From Candidatus Kaiserbacteria bacterium (GTDB taxonomy: Bacteria > Patescibacteriota > Minisyncoccia > Phycocordibacterales > Phycocordibacteraceae): a stretch of 51,154 nucleotides of DNA. Of this stretch, positions 1 through 8,069 are shown piece by piece. Positions within the stretch are counted from its first letter, which is position 1. Each line of letters begins with the position of its first letter. A program made the position numbers and the translations under genes. Below the pieces are notes generated by a model. It searched no databases. It had not been told where the DNA came from and worked only from the letters and a program-made list of their open reading frames with translations. The stretch spans positions 1 through 51,154 of the forward strand of contig JACQBN010000022.1 of the NCBI GenBank assembly GCA_016194455.1. Reading direction: 5' to 3'.

Positions 1-261
1 ATCCCCAAACCGCTCGCGCGTCCAGGCGCCTTCAAACGTGTCGATGCCGATGATGCGCGCCGAATTCACGAGGCGTGTGAAGTGATCGGCCAGCCGGAAG
101 GCCGCCAAGCCGTCCTGCGTAACGCACACAGGGAAAACGCTGTAGACACTGAGCCCATAGAGCACCGCCGAACTCGTGATGTTCACCGTCGCCTCCTTCA
201 GCGGCACTACCTTCGTATCGAAAAAAGCAGCGGTATACACCGTGGCCATAGGGGCTTGCAT
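1..261 (-). CDS. Partial branched-chain amino acid aminotransferase-like (PLP fold type IV), N-terminal part, runs off left edge
   Basis: Reverse-strand reading from CAT 259-261: MQAPMATVYTAAFFDTKVVPLKEATVNITSSAVLYGLSVYSVFPV..., IlvE-like N-terminus. Confidence 0.7.
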   Translation of the reverse strand, partial: MQAPMATVYTAAFFDTKVVPLKEATVNITSSAVLYGLSVYSVFPVCVTQDGLAAFRLADHFTRLVNSARIIGIDTFEGAWTRERFGD

Positions 262-282
262 TGTAGCACTCACAATTTATTG

Positions 283-355
283 TGCGCCCACCAGGGCTCG
301 AACCTGGGACCCACTGCTTAAGAGGCAGTTGCTCTACCAACTGAGCTATGGGCGC
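283..355 (-). tRNA. tRNA-Lys (CTT)
   Basis: Cloverleaf GCGCCCATAGCTCAGTTGGTAGAGC...ACTGC CTCTTAA GCAGT...GGTTCGAGCC...TGGGCGCA; no encoded CCA. Confidence 0.95.
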
Positions 356-395
356 AGAGCGAAAATATAACAGAAATGGTGTACGCTTTCCATGC

Positions 396-477
396 GCTGG
401 AGTGGCGGAACTGGTATACGCGCATGGCTTAGGACCATGTCCCTCACGGGTTGAGAGTTCGAGTCTCTCCTCCAGCA
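396..477 (+). tRNA. tRNA-Leu (TAG)
   Basis: GCTGGAGTGGCGGAACTGGTATACGCGCATGGCTTAGGACCATG...GAGTTCGAGTCTCTCCTCCAGCA; class II tRNA. Confidence 0.95.
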
Positions 478-484
478 CCCAGGC

Positions 485-754
485 TTAGGGAGAAATTTTG
501 TGGATGGTCGGGATGTTGAAGGTCGCGAGCGCGATGTTGATGATTCCGTACGCGCCAAAGATGATCACAAGCCCGACGAGGCCCCAGAAAATCGCGCTCC
601 GCCCCTCGCTGCGCTTCGCCTCGTCGCCGGCGTTCTTGATGAACTCAAACACGCCCCAGAGGAATACGACGAACGCCCCTGCGGCAAGAAGCAGGATCAG
701 CGGATTCACTACTTGCACGACCACTCTGCCGAGGAAAGCGTTAAAGACGGACAT
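485..754 (-). CDS. VirB2/TrbC-like small membrane protein (pilin-like), paralog 1
   Basis: Two hydrophobic segments, FLWGVFEFIKNAGDEAKRSEGRSAIFWGLVGLVIIFGAYGIINI; aligns with the five downstream paralogs. Confidence 0.7.
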   Translation of the reverse strand: MSVFNAFLGRVVVQVVNPLILLLAAGAFVVFLWGVFEFIKNAGDEAKRSEGRSAIFWGLVGLVIIFGAYGIINIALATFNIPTIHKISP

Positions 755-778
755 TTATGGTGAGCCCCGTCGAAACGA

Positions 779-1156
779 TTAGCCGCCAACCTGGACGCCC
801 GCCTTTGGCGTGCCGCCCGTGGGCCCCGAGCTATTGCCAAACGAGATGGTGCCCGTGAGGATGTTGACGAGGCCCCAGATAGAGACCATCACGAAGAAAC
901 CGATCAAGCCCCAGAGCATGAGGTTCTTGCCGTGCTCTTTCACCTCATCGCTATTGGCGCCGTAAATGAAGGTCTGGAAGGCGCCCCAGAGGAAGACGAT
1001 GAACGCGACCGCGAAGAGCACCGGCACGAGAATGTTATTGATGGTGTTGATAATGAAGGAGCCGGCGTCCGCGACGTTGTTGATGGCGGCGAAGGCCGCA
1101 AGCGGCACGGCGAGAGCGAAGAGCGTCCCGGAGCTAAGAAGAAGGGCTTTTTTCAT
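779..1156 (-). CDS. VirB2/TrbC-like small membrane protein, paralog 2, with signal peptide
   Basis: MKKALLLSSGTLFALAVPLAAFA signal; VPVLFAVAFIVFLWGAFQTFIYGANSDEVKEHGKNLMLWGLIGFFVMVSIWGLVNIL. Confidence 0.75.
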   Translation of the reverse strand: MKKALLLSSGTLFALAVPLAAFAAINNVADAGSFIINTINNILVPVLFAVAFIVFLWGAFQTFIYGANSDEVKEHGKNLMLWGLIGFFVMVSIWGLVNILTGTISFGNSSGPTGGTPKAGVQVGG

Positions 1157-1182
1157 AAGAGAGATAATTGGGTAACGAGATG

Positions 1183-1210
1183 ATTATACCGCCCCGTTCC
1201 CGCCGGTCAA
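1183..1210 (-). promoter_or_regulatory. Sigma70-like promoter upstream of paralog 2
   Basis: Minus strand TTGACC-16 nt-TATAAT, about 26 nt before ATG 1156. Confidence 0.6.
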
Positions 1211-1239
1211 TGCGGCTTGCGGAGGCGTGTGGATAGCGC

Positions 1240-1812
1240 TTAGAGCTTGGGGAGCGCGGGCGCCGAGCCGCCGGGCGAGAGATTGAGGGTTTGCCCCACG
1301 ATCGCGACCAGGCCCCAGACCGCGATGATGATGACGAAGCCGATGATGCCCCAGAGCACGAACTGCGCACCTGCCTTGCGCTCTTCGGGATTTGCTGCGC
1401 CGAGGATGAAGTACTTATAGACGCCGAAGAGAAAGGTGATGAAGGCAATTGCGATCAAGACCGGCACGAAGAGATTATTGATGATACCGATGATGCTGTT
1501 TGAATAGCCCTGGAGATACGCTGTGTTGATCCCACCGGCGCCCGAACCATTGCTCGGAGCACTTGGGTTATTCGTGAGGCCGTTGCCATTCGCGTTCCCA
1601 CCGGGGAGGTTGCTACCCGCGTTGTTGTTCGCAGAACCTTGGGTGCAGGTGTCAGTGGAGGTATCACAGGTGTACCCGGCAGCAGAGTTGCAGTCGGAGG
1701 GGCCGAAGCATGAACCGTCGCTATACGGGCTATCCGGAGCATTCGCCTGTGCTGCAGCGAACGCAGGAACTGAAAGTGCGAGAGCGAGGATGAGGGGCGC
1801 GAGCTTTTTCAT
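1240..1812 (-). CDS. VirB2/TrbC-like membrane protein, paralog 3, with signal peptide and Cys/Asn-rich spacer
   Basis: Start corrected to MKKLAPLILALALSVPAFAAAQA; VPVLIAIAFITFLFGVYKYFILGAANPEERKAGAQFVLWGIIGFVIIIAVWGLVAI. Confidence 0.72.
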   Translation of the reverse strand: MKKLAPLILALALSVPAFAAAQANAPDSPYSDGSCFGPSDCNSAAGYTCDTSTDTCTQGSANNNAGSNLPGGNANGNGLTNNPSAPSNGSGAGGINTAYLQGYSNSIIGIINNLFVPVLIAIAFITFLFGVYKYFILGAANPEERKAGAQFVLWGIIGFVIIIAVWGLVAIVGQTLNLSPGGSAPALPKL

Positions 1813-1816
1813 GTCT

Positions 1817-2254
1817 CTAATAGGAGCGCGGGAGCGGCGGAGCGGAATAGCCCGCGAGCCCAAAGGTGGCGGCCACAACATTCACCAAGCCCCAGAGCGA
1901 GATCATTACCGCGAAGCCGATGATGCCCCAGAGGATGAGGCTGTGGCCCACCTTCACTTTCTCCGGATCGCCTCTTGAGAAGATGTAAGCCTGTGCGATG
2001 CCGTAGAGGAAGACGATGAACGCGACCGCGAAGAGAACTGGTACGGCGACGAAGTTGATCAGGTAGAGAATGGTGTTCGCGACGCTACAGATAGCACTGA
2101 AGCAGCCCGCGCCGCCACCGCCGCCCCAGGAGAAACCGAGGAAGCCGCCGCCATTGCTCGAGACGCCGCCCACTACTGTCGTCTCCGCAAAGGTGAGCGC
2201 GGGGGCGAGAAACGCGGCGAATACTGCAGCAGCGCGGGCAAGAGATGTAGTCAT
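1817..2254 (-). CDS. VirB2/TrbC-like membrane protein, paralog 4, with signal peptide
   Basis: Start corrected to MTTSLARAAAVFAAFLAPALTFAET; VPVLFAVAFIVFLYGIAQAYIFSRGDPEKVKVGHSLILWGIIGFAVMISLWGLVNV. Confidence 0.72.
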   Translation of the reverse strand: MTTSLARAAAVFAAFLAPALTFAETTVVGGVSSNGGGFLGFSWGGGGGAGCFSAICSVANTILYLINFVAVPVLFAVAFIVFLYGIAQAYIFSRGDPEKVKVGHSLILWGIIGFAVMISLWGLVNVVAATFGLAGYSAPPLPRSY

Positions 2255-2270
2255 AGAACAAGTATACACA

Positions 2271-2528
2271 TCAGGCGCCGGGCGCGATGCCGAGCGTGGA
2301 TAACAGGATGTTGACGATCCCCCAGACCGAGACGAGCACAACCATGCCGAGAACGCCCCAAACGACGAACTGACGCCCCTCGGAGCGTTTCGCCTCATCG
2401 CCGCCATGCAGGAAGAAGTACTTGAGGACGCCCCAGAGGAAGACGACGAACGCGAGCGCGAAGATGAGGGGCACCACGACCGTGTTGAGCGCCCCGACGA
2501 TGCCATTGGCCCAGGTTGCAAACGTCAT
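2271..2528 (-). CDS. VirB2/TrbC-like small membrane protein, paralog 5
   Basis: VPLIFALAFVVFLWGVLKYFFLHGGDEAKRSEGRQFVVWGVLGMVVLVSVWGIVNILLSTLGI. Confidence 0.72.
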   Translation of the reverse strand: MTFATWANGIVGALNTVVVPLIFALAFVVFLWGVLKYFFLHGGDEAKRSEGRQFVVWGVLGMVVLVSVWGIVNILLSTLGIAPGA

Positions 2529-2529
2529 G

Positions 2530-2943
2530 CTAGCTGCCGGTGGAGAGCGCGCCGACGGTCGCCTGGATGCCCTGCGCGATCGCCTCCGCGCCTAAGAGAA
2601 TAAGCGCGCCGACGATGGTCCAGAGCAGCATCTGTCGCGCCTCGGTGATCTTCCCCGGTTCGCCGCGCGCAGCGACGAACTTGAAGCCGACATAGACCAG
2701 CATCAGGATGACGACGATGGAGCCAATCTCTACGACCAACTGAAGGATACTTGTGAGAAGCGAGGGGAGCGACGCCCCTGAGCCAAGCGGGTTCAGCAGC
2801 GTGACGCCGTTACTGGTCGCGGGTTGTCCTGTTGAGGCGTTGGTTTCGTTCCCGCTTGACTTAGCGGCAGTGGCGACGAGCGGAAGGAAAGAGATTGCGA
2901 GCGGCAGAAAAAGCGATCGCACAAAACTGAGTAAAGAACTCAT
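2530..2943 (-). CDS. Divergent pilin-like membrane protein, paralog 6
   Basis: Signal peptide plus IGSIVVILMLVYVGFKFVAARGEPGKITEARQMLLWTIVGALILLGAEAIAQGI. Confidence 0.65.
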   Translation of the reverse strand: MSSLLSFVRSLFLPLAISFLPLVATAAKSSGNETNASTGQPATSNGVTLLNPLGSGASLPSLLTSILQLVVEIGSIVVILMLVYVGFKFVAARGEPGKITEARQMLLWTIVGALILLGAEAIAQGIQATVGALSTGS

Positions 2944-4247
2944 GGCTGGAGAAGCGACGCGAGCGAGCGCTCGGCCAAAGTGAGCGCTGCGTCAAGCGTG
3001 AGGCGGCCGCTGATCACATCGGTAATCATACCCGAGAAAACGCGGTCAGTCTCGGCGGGCGCTGGGGACAGCCAGCCTCTCGCGTAGAGCGCTTCGGCGT
3101 AGGCAACTGCGGCGATGGGATCATTCGCGGGTGCGCTTGCGAGTTCTCCCACCACCGCGGGGGCAAGCCCGGTCGCTGAGGCTGCGGCGCTCTGCTCGGC
3201 AGAGTTAGTGAGAAGAGCCGCGGCGCTGTAGGCACCGCTCGGGTTTTTTGCCCCGCGCGAGATCATCAGAGCATAGATGAGGCCGTACGCCCTCTTCACG
3301 CTCGCGGTCGCAGGCTGGGGCAAGCGTGCGACGTCGAAGTCTAAGTTCGGATTCGCCTCTCTAAGATACCGCGCCTCGGACGCGTAGCCGAGGTAGAGCG
3401 CGAGGTCACCCGCGAGGAATGCTGTCTGAGAATCCTTGAGCGAGGCGTTCCAGGTGTAGGAGACTTTAGAGGGATCGGCGAATTGGGTGTAGAAGCGCAG
3501 GACCGCCTGCCCGGGCGGCACCCCGCCTCCCGAGCTCTCGCCCAAGTTTGCGCTCATGACTCCGCTCCCCGAGCGCGTCGAGATAGGCACGCCCGTCTGG
3601 AGGAAAAGCGCGGAGAGGATGCCGCGCGCGTTGTGGACATTGCTGTAGGTGCCCATGCCTATAAGGCTGCGGGTAATCTGGCGCGCGGGGGTCAGCGTCG
3701 TGACACCCGGCACGAGCCCGGTCACCGCTTCCCAAGTCGCCGGGGGTGCAGCAACACCGCTCGAGGAGAGGATGGTGCGATTATAGAAGAGTGCGAGCGG
3801 ATCAATAAGGAGCGGGATGCCATAGTAGCCCGCATCGGCGGGCGCGGCGAAGATCTGCGCACCCCCCGCAAAGGTGGAGGCGAAAGTGCGCGCAGAGAGA
3901 GTGGCAAGCGGTGTGGGAGTAATGAACTTCGCGAGCGAGGCCAGATCCTCTTGGGAGGCGAGCACCAAATCTGGAGAAGCGCCGGTTGCGATCGCGGAGG
4001 CGAGGTTGCTGGCGAGCGTCGCCTCATCCATTTGCACATACGAGACGCTCTTGAGTCCCGGCTCGGTCTTCGCGGCAGTCGCGAGTGCGGCGTTGATTCC
4101 CTCCTTCGGTAACGTGCCCCAGATGACGACATTCCCCACCGTGGCGTTGCCGCCGGTCGAAGTGTAGGTCGCGAAGACGAAGAGTCCGATCAAAGCCGCG
4201 AGGCCGAAGACGCCGAGTATGATGCCCTGGAAGAGTGAAATTTTCAT
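2940..4247 (-). CDS. ABC transporter extracellular solute-binding protein (family 1, sugar-binding-like)
   Basis: N-terminal TM anchor; VVIWGTLPKEGINAAL...; overlaps paralog 6 by 4 nt (ATGA type). Confidence 0.75.
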   Translation of the reverse strand: MKISLFQGIILGVFGLAALIGLFVFATYTSTGGNATVGNVVIWGTLPKEGINAALATAAKTEPGLKSVSYVQMDEATLASNLASAIATGASPDLVLASQEDLASLAKFITPTPLATLSARTFASTFAGGAQIFAAPADAGYYGIPLLIDPLALFYNRTILSSSGVAAPPATWEAVTGLVPGVTTLTPARQITRSLIGMGTYSNVHNARGILSALFLQTGVPISTRSGSGVMSANLGESSGGGVPPGQAVLRFYTQFADPSKVSYTWNASLKDSQTAFLAGDLALYLGYASEARYLREANPNLDFDVARLPQPATASVKRAYGLIYALMISRGAKNPSGAYSAAALLTNSAEQSAAASATGLAPAVVGELASAPANDPIAAVAYAEALYARGWLSPAPAETDRVFSGMITDVISGRLTLDAALTLAERSLASLLQP

Positions 4248-4290
4248 AGTTCGATAATACTCACTATGACCCTGAATGAAATTGAATGGG

Positions 4291-4869
4291 TCATGGAGCA
4301 GTGAAAATGATGCCGTAATGGTGCGGCCCCGCGCGGAAGTCCTTGACCTTATGGAATCCGCCGTTGATAAAAAATTCCTCGGCCTTCCGCTCGCTCACAA
4401 CGCGCTCGGGCGCGGGGCCCATGCCGCCGTAGGAGCCGGCCCAGTCGACGAGGAGGAGCTTGCCGGAGGGCTTCATGACGCGCTTCACCTCCGCGAGGAG
4501 CCCGTCGCGGTTCTCAATCTGGAAGAAGACATTCGCGAGGATGACGGCGTCGAGCAAGTGATCGCGCAGCTTCGTTCCGCCCTGTCTCTCGATGTCGCCC
4601 CAGATCGTCTCCACGATGGAGTGATGGCGCTCGTGCACATTGCTCTTCGCGTGCTTCAGCACATCCTCCTGGATATCTACCGCGTAGACCTTGCCGGAAT
4701 GGCCCACGATCGCCGCGGCCGCGCGCGCGTAGTGGCCGCTTCCAGCGCCGAGGTCGCCGACTTTCATTCCCTCGCGCAAGCCCAATTGGAGTACGTTCTC
4801 CCGCGGGTCGCTAAAGTGCGCGCTCATAGTCCTGAGCAGGTCGAAGGGCTCATACCTATAAAATAACAC
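4291..4869 (-). CDS. Class I SAM-dependent methyltransferase (start may be ATG 4827)
   Basis: VGDLGAGSGHYARAAAAIVGHSGKVYAVDIQEDVLKHAK SAM-binding motif. Confidence 0.8.
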   Translation of the reverse strand: MLFYRYEPFDLLRTMSAHFSDPRENVLQLGLREGMKVGDLGAGSGHYARAAAAIVGHSGKVYAVDIQEDVLKHAKSNVHERHHSIVETIWGDIERQGGTKLRDHLLDAVILANVFFQIENRDGLLAEVKRVMKPSGKLLLVDWAGSYGGMGPAPERVVSERKAEEFFINGGFHKVKDFRAGPHHYGIIFTAP

Positions 4870-4892
4870 GGGCTGCCAGGAGGCAGCCCGTG
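4867..4892 (-). terminator. Intrinsic terminator
   Basis: Perfect stem CACGGGCTGCC/GGCAGCCCGTG followed on the minus strand by TTATTTTATA. Confidence 0.75.
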
Positions 4893-4912
4893 AATCAACA
4901 AGCCCATAAGAT

Positions 4913-5482
4913 TTAGAATTCCCCCTTCAGGAAGTTGCGCCGAGTTATCGTGGGTCCCTTATCCTCCGATTTCTTCGGCGTAAGCTCCGCCATCGTGGGT
5001 CCGCGAGGGCGGAATGCGATGCCACCGCGGCCGAGGAAGGCGTTTGACTGCACCAAGAGGAATGTTCCCTTCGGGAATTCGGGCAGAGGTTCTACGATCC
5101 GGGCACTGAAGCCGAGCTTGAAGAGCTTACCTGCGAGATTGACCGCTGCTGTTTCGCGGACGATCGGGTCTTGTACCACCAAGGCCCTCACGTTGAGCGG
5201 CAGGTCCGGGTGCTGCGCGAGGAATGCGGGATCAAACGTTCCGAAGACCGTTGTCATGTCCGACAGGACCACTTGGTGTGTCGGGCCGGCATCAATCGTC
5301 ATGAAAGTCCCGAGGCCGGTGTATTCTTTCACCACCTCAAGCAGGACTTTCTGCACTGCGGGGCTCGCGACTGCGAAGAATGCGTGCCCCTTGTCACCGA
5401 AGGTTCCGCGCCAGATGTGGCTTCCGATAATCCCGGCCATAATTCCAACGAAGAAAATGAGCGCTGCGATAGGGAACCCCAT
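4913..5482 (-). CDS. Hypothetical protein with N-terminal TM anchor
   Basis: ORF MGFPIAALIFFVGIMAGIIGSHIW...; terminator directly downstream. Confidence 0.65.
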   Translation of the reverse strand: MGFPIAALIFFVGIMAGIIGSHIWRGTFGDKGHAFFAVASPAVQKVLLEVVKEYTGLGTFMTIDAGPTHQVVLSDMTTVFGTFDPAFLAQHPDLPLNVRALVVQDPIVRETAAVNLAGKLFKLGFSARIVEPLPEFPKGTFLLVQSNAFLGRGGIAFRPRGPTMAELTPKKSEDKGPTITRRNFLKGEF

Positions 5483-5565
5483 CTCTAACCTTTCCGGCCC
5501 ATAGGCCTTTTCTTGTGTCCGGAATCATCATACTACGTTCTTGCGCACTACGCAAGGCCGCGCCC

Positions 5566-5931
5566 CTAGCGCTCGGGCTTGAGTGGTTTGACTTCGCCAA
5601 TCTCGATGTGGCGGTTGCGATAGATCTTCACTTCAAACTCCCTCCCCTTGGTGACATTGAAGATCAGACTCTCGGCGTCGCCCTGCTCTGTCATCGGCCC
5701 CACGCGCATCTCGTTCGCGTCCTCTGGCTCCGAGGCCCGGCTCTCAGCGAAATCCGCAATCAGCGCGCGGAATTCTTCCTCGGAAAGGCTCGGGTCCGTG
5801 AGCGCGTGCACCAACTCGAACGCCTCGGGATCGAAGCGCAGCTGCTCGAGCATCTCCTCCGACGGCTCGTGCCGCTCCTCCGGGCGCGCCGTCGCCTTGG
5901 TTCCTTCGCGGTCTCCGCCAAAGCCAAACAT
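5566..5931 (-). CDS. Small acidic hypothetical protein (tandem paralog B)
   Basis: TACAGT -10 seven nt before ATG; similar layout to 5937-6326. Confidence 0.6.
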   Translation of the reverse strand: MFGFGGDREGTKATARPEERHEPSEEMLEQLRFDPEAFELVHALTDPSLSEEEFRALIADFAESRASEPEDANEMRVGPMTEQGDAESLIFNVTKGREFEVKIYRNRHIEIGEVKPLKPER

Positions 5932-5936
5932 TGGAG

Positions 5937-6326
5937 CTACTGTACCACGCCCGTGAGCTCGACGCGGCCGTTGTCAAATATCCGCACGATGACGCTGCGC
6001 CCCGATCCCGCAGCAAGCGTAAATTCCTCTTTGAACTTCTCTCCGATCCGCTCCTCAACAGGGATTGCCGATTCGTGTGTCGCGTTATGCGTAGCGATTT
6101 TCTGCAGGAAAGCGTCGTTTGTGAGAGGCTCGTTCTGCTGCAACACTCCCACAAGCTTGGCCGCCTCCGGCGAAAATTGGTGGAGCTTCAACATATGCGC
6201 GGTCTCTGGCCCGCGCTCCAAGTCATCTCGTTCTTCCTCCCGCTCTGCCGCCGTATCGAGCTCCTCCTGCGAAACGATCGAGTGCGGCGCTCGCGCCACT
6301 CTCCCCTGACCAAGAAATTCCAACAT
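5937..6326 (-). CDS. Small acidic hypothetical protein (tandem paralog A)
   Basis: TAGAAT -10 six nt before ATG; shared FxPEAxxLV...L...F...IA and C-terminal V-I-hydrophobic-x-N-x-R/H-h-E pattern. Confidence 0.6.
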   Translation of the reverse strand: MLEFLGQGRVARAPHSIVSQEELDTAAEREEERDDLERGPETAHMLKLHQFSPEAAKLVGVLQQNEPLTNDAFLQKIATHNATHESAIPVEERIGEKFKEEFTLAAGSGRSVIVRIFDNGRVELTGVVQ

Positions 6327-6364
6327 GCCGAGATTCTACCACGCCCGTAGGCAGAAAGAAAAAG

Positions 6365-6380
6365 GCCGCCCGAGGGCGGC
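6365..6380 (-). terminator. Intrinsic terminator
   Basis: GCCGCCctcGGGCGGC-type stem followed on the minus strand by CTTTTTCTTTCT. Confidence 0.7.
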
Positions 6381-6397
6381 TTGGGAATCAGCTAGCA

Positions 6398-6712
6398 TTA
6401 CTTGAAGAGGCGCGGATCCCCATATGAACACGTCAAGGCACCTGGTTTTTTCACATTTGTCCGTGCATTGATGATTTTGCGAAGAACGTACCGAACTATT
6501 TCCAGCGCGTCTCCTTTTGTCCGATTCCGCGAATGGTAGTTCTCGTATTCTTTCAAAAAGCCAACGAGAAGAACGCAGACCGTTTCGGCCCTGACATTTC
6601 CTTTCCCATGGCCGGCAAGGGCTTCTACTAAGCGCTTTTGTACCGCATCAACTCTCAGGTCACGCTTGTTCTCTTCTTTAAGGTAGGGGTAGCCGGGGCT
6701 AAACTTCGACAT
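6398..6712 (-). CDS. Hypothetical protein
   Basis: 104-aa ORF ending just before a terminator. Confidence 0.55.
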   Translation of the reverse strand: MSKFSPGYPYLKEENKRDLRVDAVQKRLVEALAGHGKGNVRAETVCVLLVGFLKEYENYHSRNRTKGDALEIVRYVLRKIINARTNVKKPGALTCSYGDPRLFK

Positions 6713-6723
6713 TGGGATCTCCG

Positions 6724-6752
6724 TTGCGTGATTCCGTCGGTGAGCATACTAT
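6724..6752 (+). promoter_or_regulatory. Promoter of Cys-rich small protein gene
   Basis: TTGCGT-17 nt-TACTAT. Confidence 0.45.
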
Positions 6753-6786
6753 AGAGGCGGAGACGTGGCAATACGAAAGGCGTGTC

Positions 6787-7110
6787 ATGAACAACGAGAA
6801 ATCCTGCGGTTGCGCGGAGTCCTGCGGCTGTAATTGCGGCGAGAAGTTCGAGGCGGAGCTTAAGCGTCTGCTCGAGCAGATTGCGCGGGAGATCGGCCGC
6901 CCTACCATCGACTATCTGGAGACAAAGATCTTCCGCGTGTGGGTGCAGACAAAACACTATCACGACGCGCACGGATACGGCAGCTTCGCCTTCGAGGCTC
7001 CGACGCTGCTTGCGGCCGCGAAGAAATGTCTCGCGCATGCCCGCCAGGCATGCCCGAACGCGGGCTGCAGTCGCCACTGCCCCGAGTACGACAACACCGA
7101 TTTTTTCTAA
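6787..7110 (+). CDS. Small Cys-rich hypothetical protein
   Basis: Start corrected to MNNEKSCGCAESCGCNCGEKFE...; terminator immediately downstream. Confidence 0.65.
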   Translation: MNNEKSCGCAESCGCNCGEKFEAELKRLLEQIAREIGRPTIDYLETKIFRVWVQTKHYHDAHGYGSFAFEAPTLLAAAKKCLAHARQACPNAGCSRHCPEYDNTDFF

Positions 7111-7118
7111 AATAAACG

Positions 7119-7146
7119 CGGGCCGCCCTCGGGCGGCCCGTTTTCC
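7119..7146 (+). terminator. Intrinsic terminator
   Basis: CGGGCCGCC-CTCG-GGCGGCCCG then TTTTCC. Confidence 0.8.
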
Positions 7147-7186
7147 TTCTTTCAACTGCGCATCGTAGTGATGCCCGAGAAAGCAA

Positions 7187-7209
7187 AAGAGCCCGCGCCA
7201 CGGGCTCTT
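7187..7209 (-). terminator. Intrinsic terminator
   Basis: AAGAGCCCG-loop-CGGGCTCTT then TTGCTTTC on the minus strand. Confidence 0.65.
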
Positions 7210-7219
7210 CATTTTTTGA

Positions 7220-7444
7220 TCACGCTTTTCTTCTGCGCTTTCTCGATCGATACGGCATTCGTCGCGCCCCGAAGACCTTCGCGCGGGAGATGTGTCCGCT
7301 ACCTCGCAGATACTGGTGGGTGTGGAGCAGAATCGCGTCGCCAGTGGCGTTGATGACGTCTTCTTGCGTGCTTCCGCCATAGACGACGCCGAGGTCGACG
7401 CGCAGGCGCAACGTCTCTACAACAAGCGGCTTCTTTTTCGGCAT
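7220..7444 (-). CDS. Small basic hypothetical protein
   Basis: 74-aa ORF with terminator downstream. Confidence 0.5.
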   Translation of the reverse strand: MPKKKPLVVETLRLRVDLGVVYGGSTQEDVINATGDAILLHTHQYLRGSGHISRAKVFGARRMPYRSRKRRRKA

Positions 7445-7531
7445 GTGAGGAGTTCCCTTCCTATATCTCCGCCCAAGATGGTACTCCTAAAATCTATATT
7501 GGCTAGCTCGGCACCATGACGACAATATTTT

Positions 7532-8068
7532 TCATACCTCGAACTTATGAGCTGAAGCATTTTCAACTCCGGCTATATGCTGCTCCTTCAGCAATTTATG
7601 AGCGAGTCGAAAGATACCGTTATGAGTAACAGCAACTGCTGTTTCGTATTTAGAAGCTCTCAGCTCGTTCAAAAATTTCTCGAGGCGCGCGGTGGCGTCT
7701 TGGACTGATTCACCGCCATACGGTCGATAGTCATATGCCAATGCTTTATCAAGAGATTGTAACTCTCGACCACTTGGTATCTCGTCCCATGTTTTGCCAG
7801 CAAGAGATCCGAAATCTCTCTCCCTTAATTCTTCGCGAATAACGAGAGGTTTATTGAAGTGACTGCTGATAATTTTTGCACTTGAGAGAGATCTCTCTAA
7901 ATCCGAAGAAAATACGACTTCAATATCGCGTGGGAGATTGCGTAGACAGTCTTGTATCTCTTTGACCCCTTGCTCGTTGAGAGATTCGTTGAACTTAGTG
8001 CCCTGCAACCGATGCGTCTTATTGAAATCCGTCTGCCCATGACGCACGAGATACAAAATCTTTTTCAT
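7532..8068 (-). CDS. Histidine phosphatase (phosphoglycerate mutase-like) family protein
   Basis: MKKILYLVRHGQTDFNKTHRLQG: RHG motif. Confidence 0.88.
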   Translation of the reverse strand: MKKILYLVRHGQTDFNKTHRLQGTKFNESLNEQGVKEIQDCLRNLPRDIEVVFSSDLERSLSSAKIISSHFNKPLVIREELRERDFGSLAGKTWDEIPSGRELQSLDKALAYDYRPYGGESVQDATARLEKFLNELRASKYETAVAVTHNGIFRLAHKLLKEQHIAGVENASAHKFEV

Positions 8069-8069
8069 A

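Noticed and set aside
32-478. 148-aa - strand ORF
   Set aside because: Runs through tRNA-Lys and antisense to tRNA-Leu; the aminotransferase is in a different frame.
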